This document shows positions 1 through 6,868 of a stretch of DNA of 14,113 nucleotides, piece by piece. A program made the position numbers and the translations under genes. Position 1 is the stretch's first letter, and every line of letters begins with the position of its first letter. Source of the stretch: RGIG6353 sp045590615 (GTDB lineage Bacteria > Bacillota > Clostridia > Oscillospirales > SIG627). The stretch is from NCBI GenBank assembly GCA_045590615.1, contig JAZNRH010000095.1, positions 1 to 14,113 on the forward strand, read 5' to 3'. The notes under the pieces were generated by a model that had not been told where the DNA came from, did no database searches, and saw only the letters and a list, made by a program, of their open reading frames with translations.

Positions 1-22
1 GGTAGATTGCACGATACTGAAG

Positions 23-53
23 CGCGTCGCTGTACCTGTGTACAGCAGTCGCG
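23..53. repeat. Inverted repeat at window start
   Basis: A 7-bp perfect stem, GCTGTAC (29-35) with GTACAGC (40-46), closes a 4-nt loop CTGT. Outside it, CGCG (23-26) can pair with CGCG (50-53) across a small internal loop. There is no T tract, so it is not an obvious terminator. Its role is unknown, and its context is cut off by the window edge. Confidence 0.5.
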
Positions 54-113
54 AATTCCTGCAAAACATAAAACAATATAATTAATGCAAAAAAATGATT
101 TTTCAATTTTTAC

Positions 114-141
114 CTTATAAAAACGCCTGATTTTTTATAAG
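114..141. repeat. AT-rich 10-bp perfect inverted repeat
   Basis: CTTATAAAAA (114-123) is the exact reverse complement of TTTTTATAAG (132-141), around an 8-nt loop. It lies in non-coding DNA downstream of the minus-strand isomerase operon. It could be a weak secondary terminator or a neutral AT palindrome. Confidence 0.5.
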
Positions 142-157
142 CATAAGAAGTTTTATC

Positions 158-189
158 TTTAATTTTAGTAATATGTAACTAAAATTAAA
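158..189. repeat. AT-rich 12-bp perfect inverted repeat
   Basis: TTTAATTTTAGT (158-169) is the exact reverse complement of ACTAAAATTAAA (178-189), with an 8-nt loop. It sits between the 10-bp repeat at 114-141 and the strong hairpin at 211-245. A 12-bp perfect arm is unlikely at any one site by chance, although AT-rich DNA raises the odds. Function is unknown. Confidence 0.55.
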
Positions 190-210
190 CGAATTATGCT
201 TTTCGGGAGT

Positions 211-245
211 CCAGAGGGTGCTTTTTGCTAAAAAGCACCCTCTGG
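211..245 (-). terminator. Strong 16-bp hairpin closing the isomerase operon
   Basis: The arm CCAGAGGGTGCTTTTT (211-226) pairs perfectly with 230-245 around a 3-nt loop (GCT). It lies 38 bp past the stop codon of the last minus-strand gene, so it most likely ends that operon. The better U tract (TTTT at 246-249) is on the plus-strand side; the minus-strand side has none directly after the stem. The element may therefore act in both directions or be a dispersed palindrome. A related sequence follows the permease operon at 7831. Confidence 0.65.
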
Positions 246-283
246 TTTTATGAGGGCTCGCCTTTTTTTACGTCCACTCGAAT

Positions 284-1120
284 TTATTTCGCCATTGCGA
301 TAATCTTATCAAGTGCTCCTGACAGCAGGACGAGGAAGGGTCCAAAGTCCATTCCACGAGAGCCGATTTCGGTGGTGAGCGTTGAGCTGTAGCCTACCTT
401 GGCGAGCCTTTGCATAACGCTTTCCCATTGCACGTCGCCCTCGAATATGGGCGCTTCTGAGCCACCTCTGTTGTAGCTGCCGTTTCTCTTGTACTCCTTG
501 ACGTGTATTCTGATTACCTTGTCGCCAATCACGTCAAGCCACCATTGAGGCTCGGAGAATTCCACCATATTTCCTATGTCGAAATAGAGTCCCACGTTCT
601 CGTCGTCAATACCGTCAAGTACGTATTTTACGTCAAAGGGTGACATAAAGAACTGATTCCATACGTTTTCAAGGCCAACCTTTACACCTGTGTTTGCAAT
701 TTCGTCCTTCATACGTCTGAAGAGAGCAATCGTGTTGTCCATACTTGCCTTGAGACCGATTTCGGTATCAACGTTGGTGCAGACGAGAATAGCTTTTGCA
801 CCAATCGTCTGAGCGCAATGAAGCTGATGGCGAAGCACCTTTACTGCCTCTTCCTGCTTCTCGGGAATATGACTTCCAAGAGGTGGGTTTTTCCAATAAA
901 GTGAGCTGGATATCGTTTCCACCTTAATACCCGATGCATCAATCAGCTTTTTGATTTCATGAAGCTCGTCGTCGGTGGTGTCCATTGTAAAGGAATGTCC
1001 CGTCTGTACTGAGTCAAGGTTTAACTCAACTGCATCAAATCCGTGCTTCTTTGCAAGAGCTAAAACCTCTTCGAAGCTATAGGGCTGATTGAAAGCCCAA
1101 GCGTTAATTGCCTTTAACAT
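284..1120 (-). CDS. Sugar phosphate isomerase/epimerase family TIM barrel (paralogue A)
   Basis: A 278-residue protein of the xylose-isomerase-like TIM-barrel superfamily (AP endonuclease 2 fold), to which D-tagatose/D-psicose 3-epimerases, L-ribulose-5-phosphate 3-epimerase and hydroxypyruvate isomerase belong. The expected divalent-metal tetrad is visible: E151 (GLENVW), D181 (YFDIGN), H206 (IHVKE) and E251 (TTEIG). The N-terminal strand KAINAWAF and the VELN motif at 31-34 fit the first barrel strands. There is no signal peptide, so it is cytosolic. The ATG at 1118-1120 has a GGAG site nearby and starts 9 nt after the stop of paralogue B, so both are cotranscribed. The substrate cannot be told from sequence; a ketose or ketose phosphate is likely. 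Confidence 0.85.
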   Translation of the reverse strand: MLKAINAWAFNQPYSFEEVLALAKKHGFDAVELNLDSVQTGHSFTMDTTDDELHEIKKLIDASGIKVETISSSLYWKNPPLGSHIPEKQEEAVKVLRHQLHCAQTIGAKAILVCTNVDTEIGLKASMDNTIALFRRMKDEIANTGVKVGLENVWNQFFMSPFDVKYVLDGIDDENVGLYFDIGNMVEFSEPQWWLDVIGDKVIRIHVKEYKRNGSYNRGGSEAPIFEGDVQWESVMQRLAKVGYSSTLTTEIGSRGMDFGPFLVLLSGALDKIIAMAK

Positions 1121-1129
1121 AATTTCTCC

Positions 1130-1969
1130 TTATTTCGCCATTGCGATAATCTTATCAAGCGCCTCGCTGGTCTCCTTGCAGAATGCGTCCATATCAGTGC
1201 CCTCTTCGGGGAAGAGCTCTGCAGTCATTGCAGCATCATAGTACTTAGCAAGCTCGGGGATAGCAGCCTTCCAGTTTACGTCGCCTTCAAGAAGCTTGCA
1301 GAAGGTACCACCGTTATGACAAGTATTTGCTCTCTTGAAGTCCTTGATATGTACCTTTACGATGTACTCACCGATGATTTCAAGCCACCACTCCGACTCG
1401 GAGAATTCAATCATATTACCGATATCGTAGTACATTCCAACGTTCTTGTCACCGATTGCATCAAGCACGTACTTCACGTCGAGAGGTGAAGAGAAGAAGT
1501 TGTTCCAAACGTTTTCAAGACCAACCTTTACGCCGCTTTCTGCGATTTCGTCCTTGAGAGACTTGAATACCTCGATTGTGTTTTCAAAGCTCTTCTTAAG
1601 ACCGATTTCGTTGTCCACGCAGGTAACGACGAGAATAGCCTCAGCACCAACTGCCTTAGCACATCTGAGCTGAGTTCTGAGTACCTTGAGAGCCTCGTTT
1701 CTCTTTTCAGGGTTCTCGCTTGCAAAAGCGCCCGTCGACCAGTAAAGACCTGTCGATACGCTCTGTACCTCGATGCCGTACTTAGCCTTGAGAGCAACAA
1801 CCTCGGCAATATCAGCCTCTGTTGTCTCGTAGTTGAAGGAGTGCTTGTTGCTGCCGACACCGTCAACGTTAAGCTCCATCGCCTCAAAGCCGTACTTCTT
1901 AGCCATTGCAAAAATTTCCTCAAAGGTCATTTCTGCAGGGAATGCCCATGCGTTAATTGATTTTTTCAT
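1130..1969 (-). CDS. Sugar phosphate isomerase/epimerase family TIM barrel (paralogue B)
   Basis: A 279-residue protein, clearly homologous along its whole length to the next gene of the operon. It keeps the same metal tetrad: E152 (GLENVW), D182 (YYDIGN), H207 (VHIKD) and E251 (TAELF). Both share the start pattern INAWAF and the C-terminus ALDKIIAMAK. The last 30 nt, including the stop, are identical in the two genes (1130-1159 and 284-313), which points to a tandem duplication with recent copying at the 3' end. The start ATG at 1967-1969 has a GGAGG site upstream, and the gap after the phosphatase gene is 21 nt. The paralogues differ around residues 215-225 and 252-267, where substrate contacts often lie. 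The reaction is not identifiable; a metal-dependent keto-sugar epimerase or isomerase is likely. Confidence 0.85.
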   Translation of the reverse strand: MKKSINAWAFPAEMTFEEIFAMAKKYGFEAMELNVDGVGSNKHSFNYETTEADIAEVVALKAKYGIEVQSVSTGLYWSTGAFASENPEKRNEALKVLRTQLRCAKAVGAEAILVVTCVDNEIGLKKSFENTIEVFKSLKDEIAESGVKVGLENVWNNFFSSPLDVKYVLDAIGDKNVGMYYDIGNMIEFSESEWWLEIIGEYIVKVHIKDFKRANTCHNGGTFCKLLEGDVNWKAAIPELAKYYDAAMTAELFPEEGTDMDAFCKETSEALDKIIAMAK

Positions 1970-1990
1970 AGTATATATCCTCCATTAAAA

Positions 1991-2629
1991 TTAGATTACG
2001 AAAGCATCACTTTTGTATTTACCTAAGTGTTCTTGGTCGGCAAAGCGCACAACTCGCGAAGTACCGTTTTCAAAAACGACCTCGGTAATCGAGCAGTTGC
2101 CGACAATCTTGGTTTCGTTGAAAATTTTATCGTCACAGCCGGCAAGATAAGAGGGAATAGCCTTGATAACACCACCGTGACAGGCGACGAGCACCGTCTT
2201 GCCTCTGACCTTGTCTGCAAGTCTTTCAAGCGCCCTTCCTACACGCAGACGCATATCTCTTGCGCTTTCACCGTTTGGAAGCTGAAGGTTGATCGGGTCG
2301 TTGTCCCAGAGGTAGTACTCTCTGGGGAATTTGTTGGGCAGCTCGCAAAAGGGCTGACCCTCCCAATCACCGAGATGCCATTCGGCAAAATCGAGGATAA
2401 CCTCAACGGGTATGCCTCTGGCCGTAGCAAAGGGGATTGCCGTCTTTACAGCTCTTTCAAGTGGACTCGAAAACACTGCGTCAAGTCTGAGGTCGCAGAG
2501 TGAAGCTGCTGCAAGCTTTGCCTGATCCAGTCCTTTATCGGACAACGGTACTTCCATTCTGCCTGCTATGAATTTTTTGACGTTGGCAAGGCTTTCGCCG
2601 TGTCTGATAAGTAAAATACGTGTTTTCAT
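1991..2629 (-). CDS. Histidine phosphatase family protein (phosphoglycerate mutase-like)
   Basis: A 212-residue cytosolic protein of the histidine phosphatase superfamily (branch 1). The catalytic signature LIRHGES puts the phospho-accepting histidine at H10 beside R9. R59 (SSPLERA), acidic E83 (AEWHLGDWEG) and H151 (ACHGG) complete the usual active site. The length fits small cofactor-independent phosphatases of the CobC/GpmB/PhoE type, so this is more likely a phosphatase than a glycolytic mutase. It is the first gene of the minus-strand operon, with an AGGAG site before the ATG and a promoter about 120 bp upstream. Sitting beside two sugar isomerases, it may dephosphorylate a sugar phosphate; that is inference. 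Confidence 0.85.
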   Translation of the reverse strand: MKTRILLIRHGESLANVKKFIAGRMEVPLSDKGLDQAKLAAASLCDLRLDAVFSSPLERAVKTAIPFATARGIPVEVILDFAEWHLGDWEGQPFCELPNKFPREYYLWDNDPINLQLPNGESARDMRLRVGRALERLADKVRGKTVLVACHGGVIKAIPSYLAGCDDKIFNETKIVGNCSITEVVFENGTSRVVRFADQEHLGKYKSDAFVI

Positions 2630-2746
2630 ATAATCTCCTATTATATTTATGATACTTCAAAAGAAAACAAAGTTCAATGAACAATACAACGGGATTTATG
2701 GATAAATCGACGATACTGTCCGAGTTCGCAAAGCTTGCTTTTATTC

Positions 2747-2775
2747 ATTTTAGCATAAAATCAAATAAATTGCAA
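2747..2775 (-). promoter_or_regulatory. Sigma-A-type promoter of the phosphatase-isomerase operon
   Basis: Read on the minus strand, the -35 box is TTGCAA (2770-2775), the spacer is 17 bp, and the -10 box is TAAAAT (2747-2752) preceded by TGC, an extended -10. The start site would be near 2740, leaving an untranslated leader of about 110 nt before the ATG at 2629. Confidence 0.65.
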
Positions 2776-2792
2776 GAATGTTAAAAATACTA

Positions 2793-2821
2793 TTGACTTT
2801 TTATGTCGAATTCGTTAAAAT
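2793..2821 (+). promoter_or_regulatory. Sigma-A-type promoter of the nucleoside importer operon
   Basis: TTGACT (2793-2798), a 17-bp spacer and TAAAAT (2816-2821) make a good vegetative promoter. The start site would be near 2828, right at the left edge of the dyad at 2827-2852. Confidence 0.7.
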
Positions 2822-2826
2822 ATTAA

Positions 2827-2852
2827 TATATGTGAAAAAGCTTTCACGTATA
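2827..2852 (+). promoter_or_regulatory. cre-like dyad / operator at the importer start site
   Basis: An 11-bp inverted repeat (2827-2837 with 2842-2852, one G-T position) surrounds AAGC. Its core TGAAAAAGCTTTCA (2833-2846) fits the CcpA cre consensus TGWAANCGNTNWCA at every position except the central C. It overlaps the expected transcription start, a common place for repression by a LacI-family protein. The same bases could instead form a 5' stabilising hairpin in the mRNA. Which protein binds, if any, cannot be told here. Confidence 0.5.
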
Positions 2853-2888
2853 AAAAATATTTAGTCGAAAGACAAGGAGAGAAAAACA

Positions 2889-4148
2889 ATGAAAAAATTT
2901 TTAAGCTTACTCTTGGTAGCTGCTCTTGCTTTTACTATGTGCATCAGCTTTGTAGCTTGTGGCGACGAAGCGGCTAACAACGAGGACGTTGTGACACCTA
3001 ACGAGGGACAGGAAGTTGAAAAGTCGGCAGTTGCAGACGTAAAACTCGGTGTAATTCTTCTTCACGATGAATTCTCAACCTATGACCTCAACTTCATGAA
3101 CGGTATCAATGCCGCTGCAGAAGAGCTTGGTTTCACAGTTATCTTCAAGAAGAATATCCCCGAATCAAACGATTGTTACGAAGCAGCATGCGACCTTATT
3201 GACGAAGGTTGTACAGTTATCTTCGCTGACTCATTCGGCCACGAGGATTATATGATCAAGGCTGCTCGTGAGTTCCCTGAAGTAGAGTTCTGCCACGCAA
3301 CAGGTACAAAGGCTCATACAGAAGGACTTGCAAATTTCCACAACGCATTCGCTTCAATCTACGAAGGCAGATACCTTGCAGGTGTTGCAGCTGGTATGAA
3401 GCTCAACGAAATGATTGCTGCAGGTACTATCACAGCTGAACAGGCTAAGATGGGTTACGTAGGAGCATTTACATACGCAGAGGTTATTTCAGGCTATACT
3501 TCATTCTACCTTGGCGCAAAGTCGGTTTGCCCCAGTGTAACTATGGACGTTCAGTTCACAGGTTCATGGTATGATGAAACAGCAGAAAAGACAACAGCTC
3601 TCGCTCTTATCAACAACGGTTGCGTTCTCATTTCTCAGCACGCTGACTCAATGGGCGCTCCCACTGCTTGTGAAGAAAACAACGTTCCCAACGTTTCATA
3701 CAACGGTTCAACCGTTGCTGACTGCCCTAACACATTCATTGTTTCTTCAAGAATTGACTGGGCTCCTTACATCAAGTACATTGTTACAAGTGAAGCAGAA
3801 GGCACAGCTATTGATGCTGACTACACAGGTACAATGGCAACAGGTTCTGTAGTTCTTACAGACGTTAACGTTCCTGTAGCAGCAGAAGGAACTGTAGAAA
3901 AGATTGAAGAAGTGAAGAAGGCTCTTGCAGACGGTACTCTCCACGTATTCGATACTGCAGCTGACAACTTCATCACAGTAGGCGATGAAAAGCTCACTTC
4001 GTATATCGCAGACGTTGATACAGACGCAGCATATACACCTGACACAGAAGTAGTACTTGACGGTTACTTCAACGAATCTAAGTTCCGTTCAGCACCTTAC
4101 TTCGATGTAAGAATTGACGGCATCAACCTTCTCAACCAGGAATTCTAA
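2889..4148 (+). CDS. BMP family ABC transporter substrate-binding lipoprotein
   Basis: A 419-residue secreted lipoprotein: basic N-terminus MKKF, a hydrophobic stretch to about residue 22, then the lipobox FVAC with Cys24 as the lipidation site, followed by an acidic linker to about residue 45. The mature part matches the BMP/PnrA/Med family that binds nucleosides outside the cell (opening strand KLGVILLHDEFST, then GINAAAEELGF, VIFADSFGHED and YEGRYLAGVAAG). It should deliver a purine or other nucleoside to the permeases encoded downstream. The ATG has AAGGAG 9 nt upstream. It ends with a double TAATAA and is followed by an intergenic hairpin, consistent with higher expression of the binding protein than of the transporter. 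Some BMP proteins bind other ligands, for example autoinducer-2-like or sugar compounds, so the ligand is not certain. Confidence 0.88.
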   Translation: MKKFLSLLLVAALAFTMCISFVACGDEAANNEDVVTPNEGQEVEKSAVADVKLGVILLHDEFSTYDLNFMNGINAAAEELGFTVIFKKNIPESNDCYEAACDLIDEGCTVIFADSFGHEDYMIKAAREFPEVEFCHATGTKAHTEGLANFHNAFASIYEGRYLAGVAAGMKLNEMIAAGTITAEQAKMGYVGAFTYAEVISGYTSFYLGAKSVCPSVTMDVQFTGSWYDETAEKTTALALINNGCVLISQHADSMGAPTACEENNVPNVSYNGSTVADCPNTFIVSSRIDWAPYIKYIVTSEAEGTAIDADYTGTMATGSVVLTDVNVPVAAEGTVEKIEEVKKALADGTLHVFDTAADNFITVGDEKLTSYIADVDTDAAYTPDTEVVLDGYFNESKFRSAPYFDVRIDGINLLNQEF

Positions 4149-4167
4149 TAACTTGTCAATCTGAGAT

Positions 4168-4193
4168 TTGGCGGAGCAAATGCGCTCCGCCAA
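4168..4193 (+). terminator. Intercistronic GC-rich hairpin (attenuator or mRNA stabiliser)
   Basis: TTGGCGGAGC (4168-4177) pairs perfectly with GCTCCGCCAA (4184-4193) over a 6-nt loop. Only a weak TTTTA lies downstream, so it should let part of the transcription through. Its place between a binding-protein gene and its ATPase gene is typical for a partial terminator or a 3' stabiliser that raises the amount of binding protein. Confidence 0.6.
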
Positions 4194-4228
4194 GTCGTGA
4201 TTTTAGTGTATAATAATTATTGTGCTTC

Positions 4229-4233
4229 GGAGG
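4229..4233 (+). promoter_or_regulatory. Ribosome binding site that sets the ATPase start
   Basis: GGAGG at 4229-4233 is followed by TATAGC and then GTG at 4240. The open frame reaches back to a GTG at 4222, but that codon lies before this GGAGG and would make the ribosome site part of the coding sequence. The GTG at 4240 is the better start. Confidence 0.75.
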
Positions 4234-4239
4234 TATAGC

Positions 4240-5778
4240 GTGAACGATAATGTTGCTTTGAGATTAGAGGGCGTTACCAAAACTTTTGGAACTACCCGTG
4301 CCAATAACAACGTAAGTCTGACTGTCGAGCATGGTGAAATTCTTGCCATACTCGGAGAGAACGGAAGTGGAAAAACCACTCTTATGAATATGATAGCGGG
4401 TATCTATTTTCCCGACGAGGGAAAAATATTCGTCAACGGAAAAGAGGCAAATATTTCCTCTCCTAAAGATGCGTTCAATTGGAATATCGGTATGATACAC
4501 CAGCATTTCAAGCTTGTTGATGTATTTTCTGCAACCGAAAATATAGTTCTCGGCATTAAAGACGGCAAAAAATTCAGTCTGTCCGAAGCACGACAAAGAA
4601 TAGTTGAAATCGCCGAGAGATACGGCTTTGCTCTTTCTCCCGACAAGAAGATATACGAGATGTCGGTTTCCGAGAAGCAGACCGTCGAGATTATCAAGGT
4701 GCTCTACAGAGGCGCTGATATACTTATCCTCGACGAGCCGACAGCCGTTCTCACACCTCAGGAAATCGAAAAGCTTTTTGCAATTCTTCGCCGTATGCGC
4801 GACGACGGAAAATCAATCATTATTATCACTCACAAAATGAACGAGGTGCTTTCTCTTTCGGATAGAGTAGCCGTACTTCGTAAGGGTGAGCACGTAAAGA
4901 CGGTTATAACTGCCGAGACTTCGGTTTCGGAGCTTACCGAGCTGATGGTCGGCAAAAAGATTTCTCTTAACATTAACCGTACCGAACCCCACAACGTTGA
5001 ATCACGTATAAAGCTTGACGGTGTAACAGCCTACAACGCTGAGGGCGTAAAGGTACTTGACAACGTTTCGTTCGATGCTAAATCGGGTGAAATACTCGGT
5101 ATTGCAGGAATTGCGGGAAGTGGACAAAAGGAACTCCTTGAAGCAATTGCAGGACTTCAGAATGTTTCGGACGGAGAAATCAAGTACACGTCACCCGAGG
5201 GCGAGATTTTCAATCTCCGACACCGTACCCCCGAGCAAATCAGTGAGCTCGGTGTAAAACTCTCTTTCGTACCCGAGGACAGACTCGGAATGGGTCTTGT
5301 CGGCAGTATGGACATCATAGACAATATGATGCTCCGTAGCTACAAAAAGGGAAATTCGATGTTCGTTAATCGTGTAGACCCCAAGAAGCTTGCAGAAGAA
5401 ATCGTTGAAGAGCTTGAGGTCGTTACTCCCGACGTTAAAACGCCCGTCAGAAAGCTGTCGGGTGGTAACGTACAAAAGGTGCTCGTAGGACGTGAAATCG
5501 CCTCGCACCCCAAGGTACTTATGGCAGCATATCCCGTAAGAGGACTCGATATCAACTCGTCGTATGTCATTTATAACCTTCTCAACGAGCAAAAGGAGCA
5601 GGGGGTAGCCGTAATGTTCGTCGGCGAAGACCTTGACGTACTTTTAGAGCTTTGCGACAGAATAATCGTAATTGCATCGGGACGTATAACAGGCGTACTT
5701 GACGCAAGAAAGGCAACTAAAGAAGAAGTTGGACTTCTTATGACACAAAACACAATGGAGGCAAGCGAAAATGAATAA
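4240..5778 (+). CDS. Nucleoside ABC transporter ATP-binding protein (two NBDs)
   Basis: A 512-residue ATPase with two fused nucleotide-binding domains, the layout of BMP-associated and ribose-type importers (YufO/NupA, RbsA-like). NBD1 has Walker A GENGSGKT (39-46), Q-loop Q88, a divergent signature MSVSEKQ (141-147), Walker B ILILDEP (161-167) and switch H198. NBD2 has the loose P-loop GIAGIAGSGQ (287-296), a good LSGGN signature (406-410), and VLMAAYP in place of Walker B with no catalytic Glu. This asymmetry is normal for the family: one competent and one degenerate ATP site. It is a cytosolic peripheral subunit coupled to the two permeases. Its end overlaps the first permease gene by 8 nt, so translation is probably coupled. 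The start chosen is GTG 4240, from the ribosome site. Confidence 0.9.
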   Translation: MNDNVALRLEGVTKTFGTTRANNNVSLTVEHGEILAILGENGSGKTTLMNMIAGIYFPDEGKIFVNGKEANISSPKDAFNWNIGMIHQHFKLVDVFSATENIVLGIKDGKKFSLSEARQRIVEIAERYGFALSPDKKIYEMSVSEKQTVEIIKVLYRGADILILDEPTAVLTPQEIEKLFAILRRMRDDGKSIIIITHKMNEVLSLSDRVAVLRKGEHVKTVITAETSVSELTELMVGKKISLNINRTEPHNVESRIKLDGVTAYNAEGVKVLDNVSFDAKSGEILGIAGIAGSGQKELLEAIAGLQNVSDGEIKYTSPEGEIFNLRHRTPEQISELGVKLSFVPEDRLGMGLVGSMDIIDNMMLRSYKKGNSMFVNRVDPKKLAEEIVEELEVVTPDVKTPVRKLSGGNVQKVLVGREIASHPKVLMAAYPVRGLDINSSYVIYNLLNEQKEQGVAVMFVGEDLDVLLELCDRIIVIASGRITGVLDARKATKEEVGLLMTQNTMEASENE

Positions 5779-6868
5779 TAAAATACAAAAAGCGCACAAG
5801 CCTCTTTTTCACGTAGTCAAAAGACCTACCATCAATTTATGGAAGGGGCTTTTAATCAGATTTAGCGCAATACTTCTGGCAATGGTATTTTGTGGATTGT
5901 TGTGCTATTTCATAATGGGAATCGATCCTATCGAATTTTTCAAAACAATGTGGGACGGCGTTTTCGGAACCGAAAGACGTATCTGGAAAATGCTCAAGGA
6001 CCTTGCCGTTCTTTTGCTTATCGCTCTTGCGATTACTCCCGCATTCAAAATGAAGTTCTGGAATATCGGCGCAGAGGGTCAGGTGCTTGTCAGCTGCCTT
6101 GCAACAGCCACTTGTATGAAATTCCTCGGTGGCACGATGTCCGAAACTCTGCTCATTGTTATAATGGCTGTTATCGCCATTCTTTCAGGTGCCTTGTGGG
6201 CAGGAATACCGGCGTTTTTCAAGGCGAAATGGGACACCAACGAAACTCTTTTCACTCTTATGATGAACTACGTTGCAACAAACCTCGTTGCGTATTACCT
6301 CATAAAGTGGACTCCCGACGGCTCAAGTACTATCGGTCGACTTGACTTCGGTCATCTTCCGGTAATTGCAGACAACCAATATCTTTTCGTTATCATTTCG
6401 GCTGCGATTATTACAGTACTGATGTTCGTATACCTCAAGTTTTCAAAACAAGGCTACGAAATTTCGGTTGTCGGTGAAAGTAGAAAAACAGCCGAGTATA
6501 TCGGCATTAACGTTAAGACAGTAACAATTCGCACCATGCTCCTTTCGGGCGCAATCTGTGGAATAGTCGGCTTCTTGATTGTCGGCGCGCTCGACCACAC
6601 CGTTACGACGGCGAGCGCAGGTGGTCAGGGATTTACTGCGATTATGGTATCGTGGCTTGCTAAGTTCAATCCCTTTACAATGATTGCAACCACCTTTTTG
6701 ATTGTATTCTTACAGCAGGGCGCAGACAGAATTTCTTCAGTATTTGACATTAATAATGCTTTCCCGAGTATTATTATCGGTATTATTTTGTTCTTCGTCA
6801 TAGGTTGCGAATTTTTCATAAATTATAAACTCGTATTCCGTAAAAATAGAGAGGGGGCACAAAAATAA
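5771..6868 (+). CDS. Nucleoside ABC transporter permease 1
   Basis: A 365-residue integral membrane protein of the branched-chain/ribose/BMP permease family (BPD_transp_2), like YufP/NupB. A cytosolic N-terminus of about 25 residues is followed by hydrophobic segments near 28-50, 76-92, 103-116, 126-150, 160-178, 203-223, 254-274, 288-314 and 330-352. Family motifs are FWNIGAEGQ (96-104), TNETLFTLMMNYVA (156-169) and QGYEISVVGES (227-237), the last in the cytosolic coupling loop. The ATG at 5771 lies inside the end of the ATPase gene, with GGAGG at 5757-5761. Its TAA shares one base with the next ATG. It forms the membrane channel together with permease 2. Confidence 0.9.
   Translation: MNNKIQKAHKPLFHVVKRPTINLWKGLLIRFSAILLAMVFCGLLCYFIMGIDPIEFFKTMWDGVFGTERRIWKMLKDLAVLLLIALAITPAFKMKFWNIGAEGQVLVSCLATATCMKFLGGTMSETLLIVIMAVIAILSGALWAGIPAFFKAKWDTNETLFTLMMNYVATNLVAYYLIKWTPDGSSTIGRLDFGHLPVIADNQYLFVIISAAIITVLMFVYLKFSKQGYEISVVGESRKTAEYIGINVKTVTIRTMLLSGAICGIVGFLIVGALDHTVTTASAGGQGFTAIMVSWLAKFNPFTMIATTFLIVFLQQGADRISSVFDINNAFPSIIIGIILFFVIGCEFFINYKLVFRKNREGAQK

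Larger units (their letters stand above)
2630..2888. promoter_or_regulatory. Divergent intergenic control region
   Basis: This 259-bp gap separates the phosphatase-isomerase operon from the importer operon. It holds a promoter for each direction with only 17 bp between their -35 boxes, a dyad at the importer start site, and short palindromes in the minus-strand leader (2672-2682, and GATTTAT/ATAAATC at 2693-2708). The two promoters are close enough that one regulator or local supercoiling could affect both. The importer leader is only about 60 nt, too short for a purine riboswitch. Confidence 0.6.

Noticed and set aside
13..38. Similarity between the window start and end (GATACT followed by GTACCTG)
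   Set aside because: The spacing differs (18 against 10 nt from GATACT to the TACCTG part) and the hairpins pair differently, so a shared repeat family is not supported from two partial copies.
1528..1923. 131-codon open frame in a shifted frame of paralogue B
   Set aside because: Arg/Ser/Leu-rich out-of-frame reading fully inside the real gene.
2027..2503. 158-codon plus-strand open frame opposite the phosphatase gene
   Set aside because: It lies wholly inside a gene with all catalytic motifs on the other strand, has no ribosome site and shows no recognisable domain.
2864..2873. GTC-GAAA-GAC mini hairpin touching the ribosome site of the lipoprotein gene
   Set aside because: Only three base pairs; too short to be called a regulatory structure.
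2822..2888. Purine riboswitch before the nucleoside importer
   Set aside because: The leader is only about 60 nt and lacks the three-way junction and conserved loop sequences.
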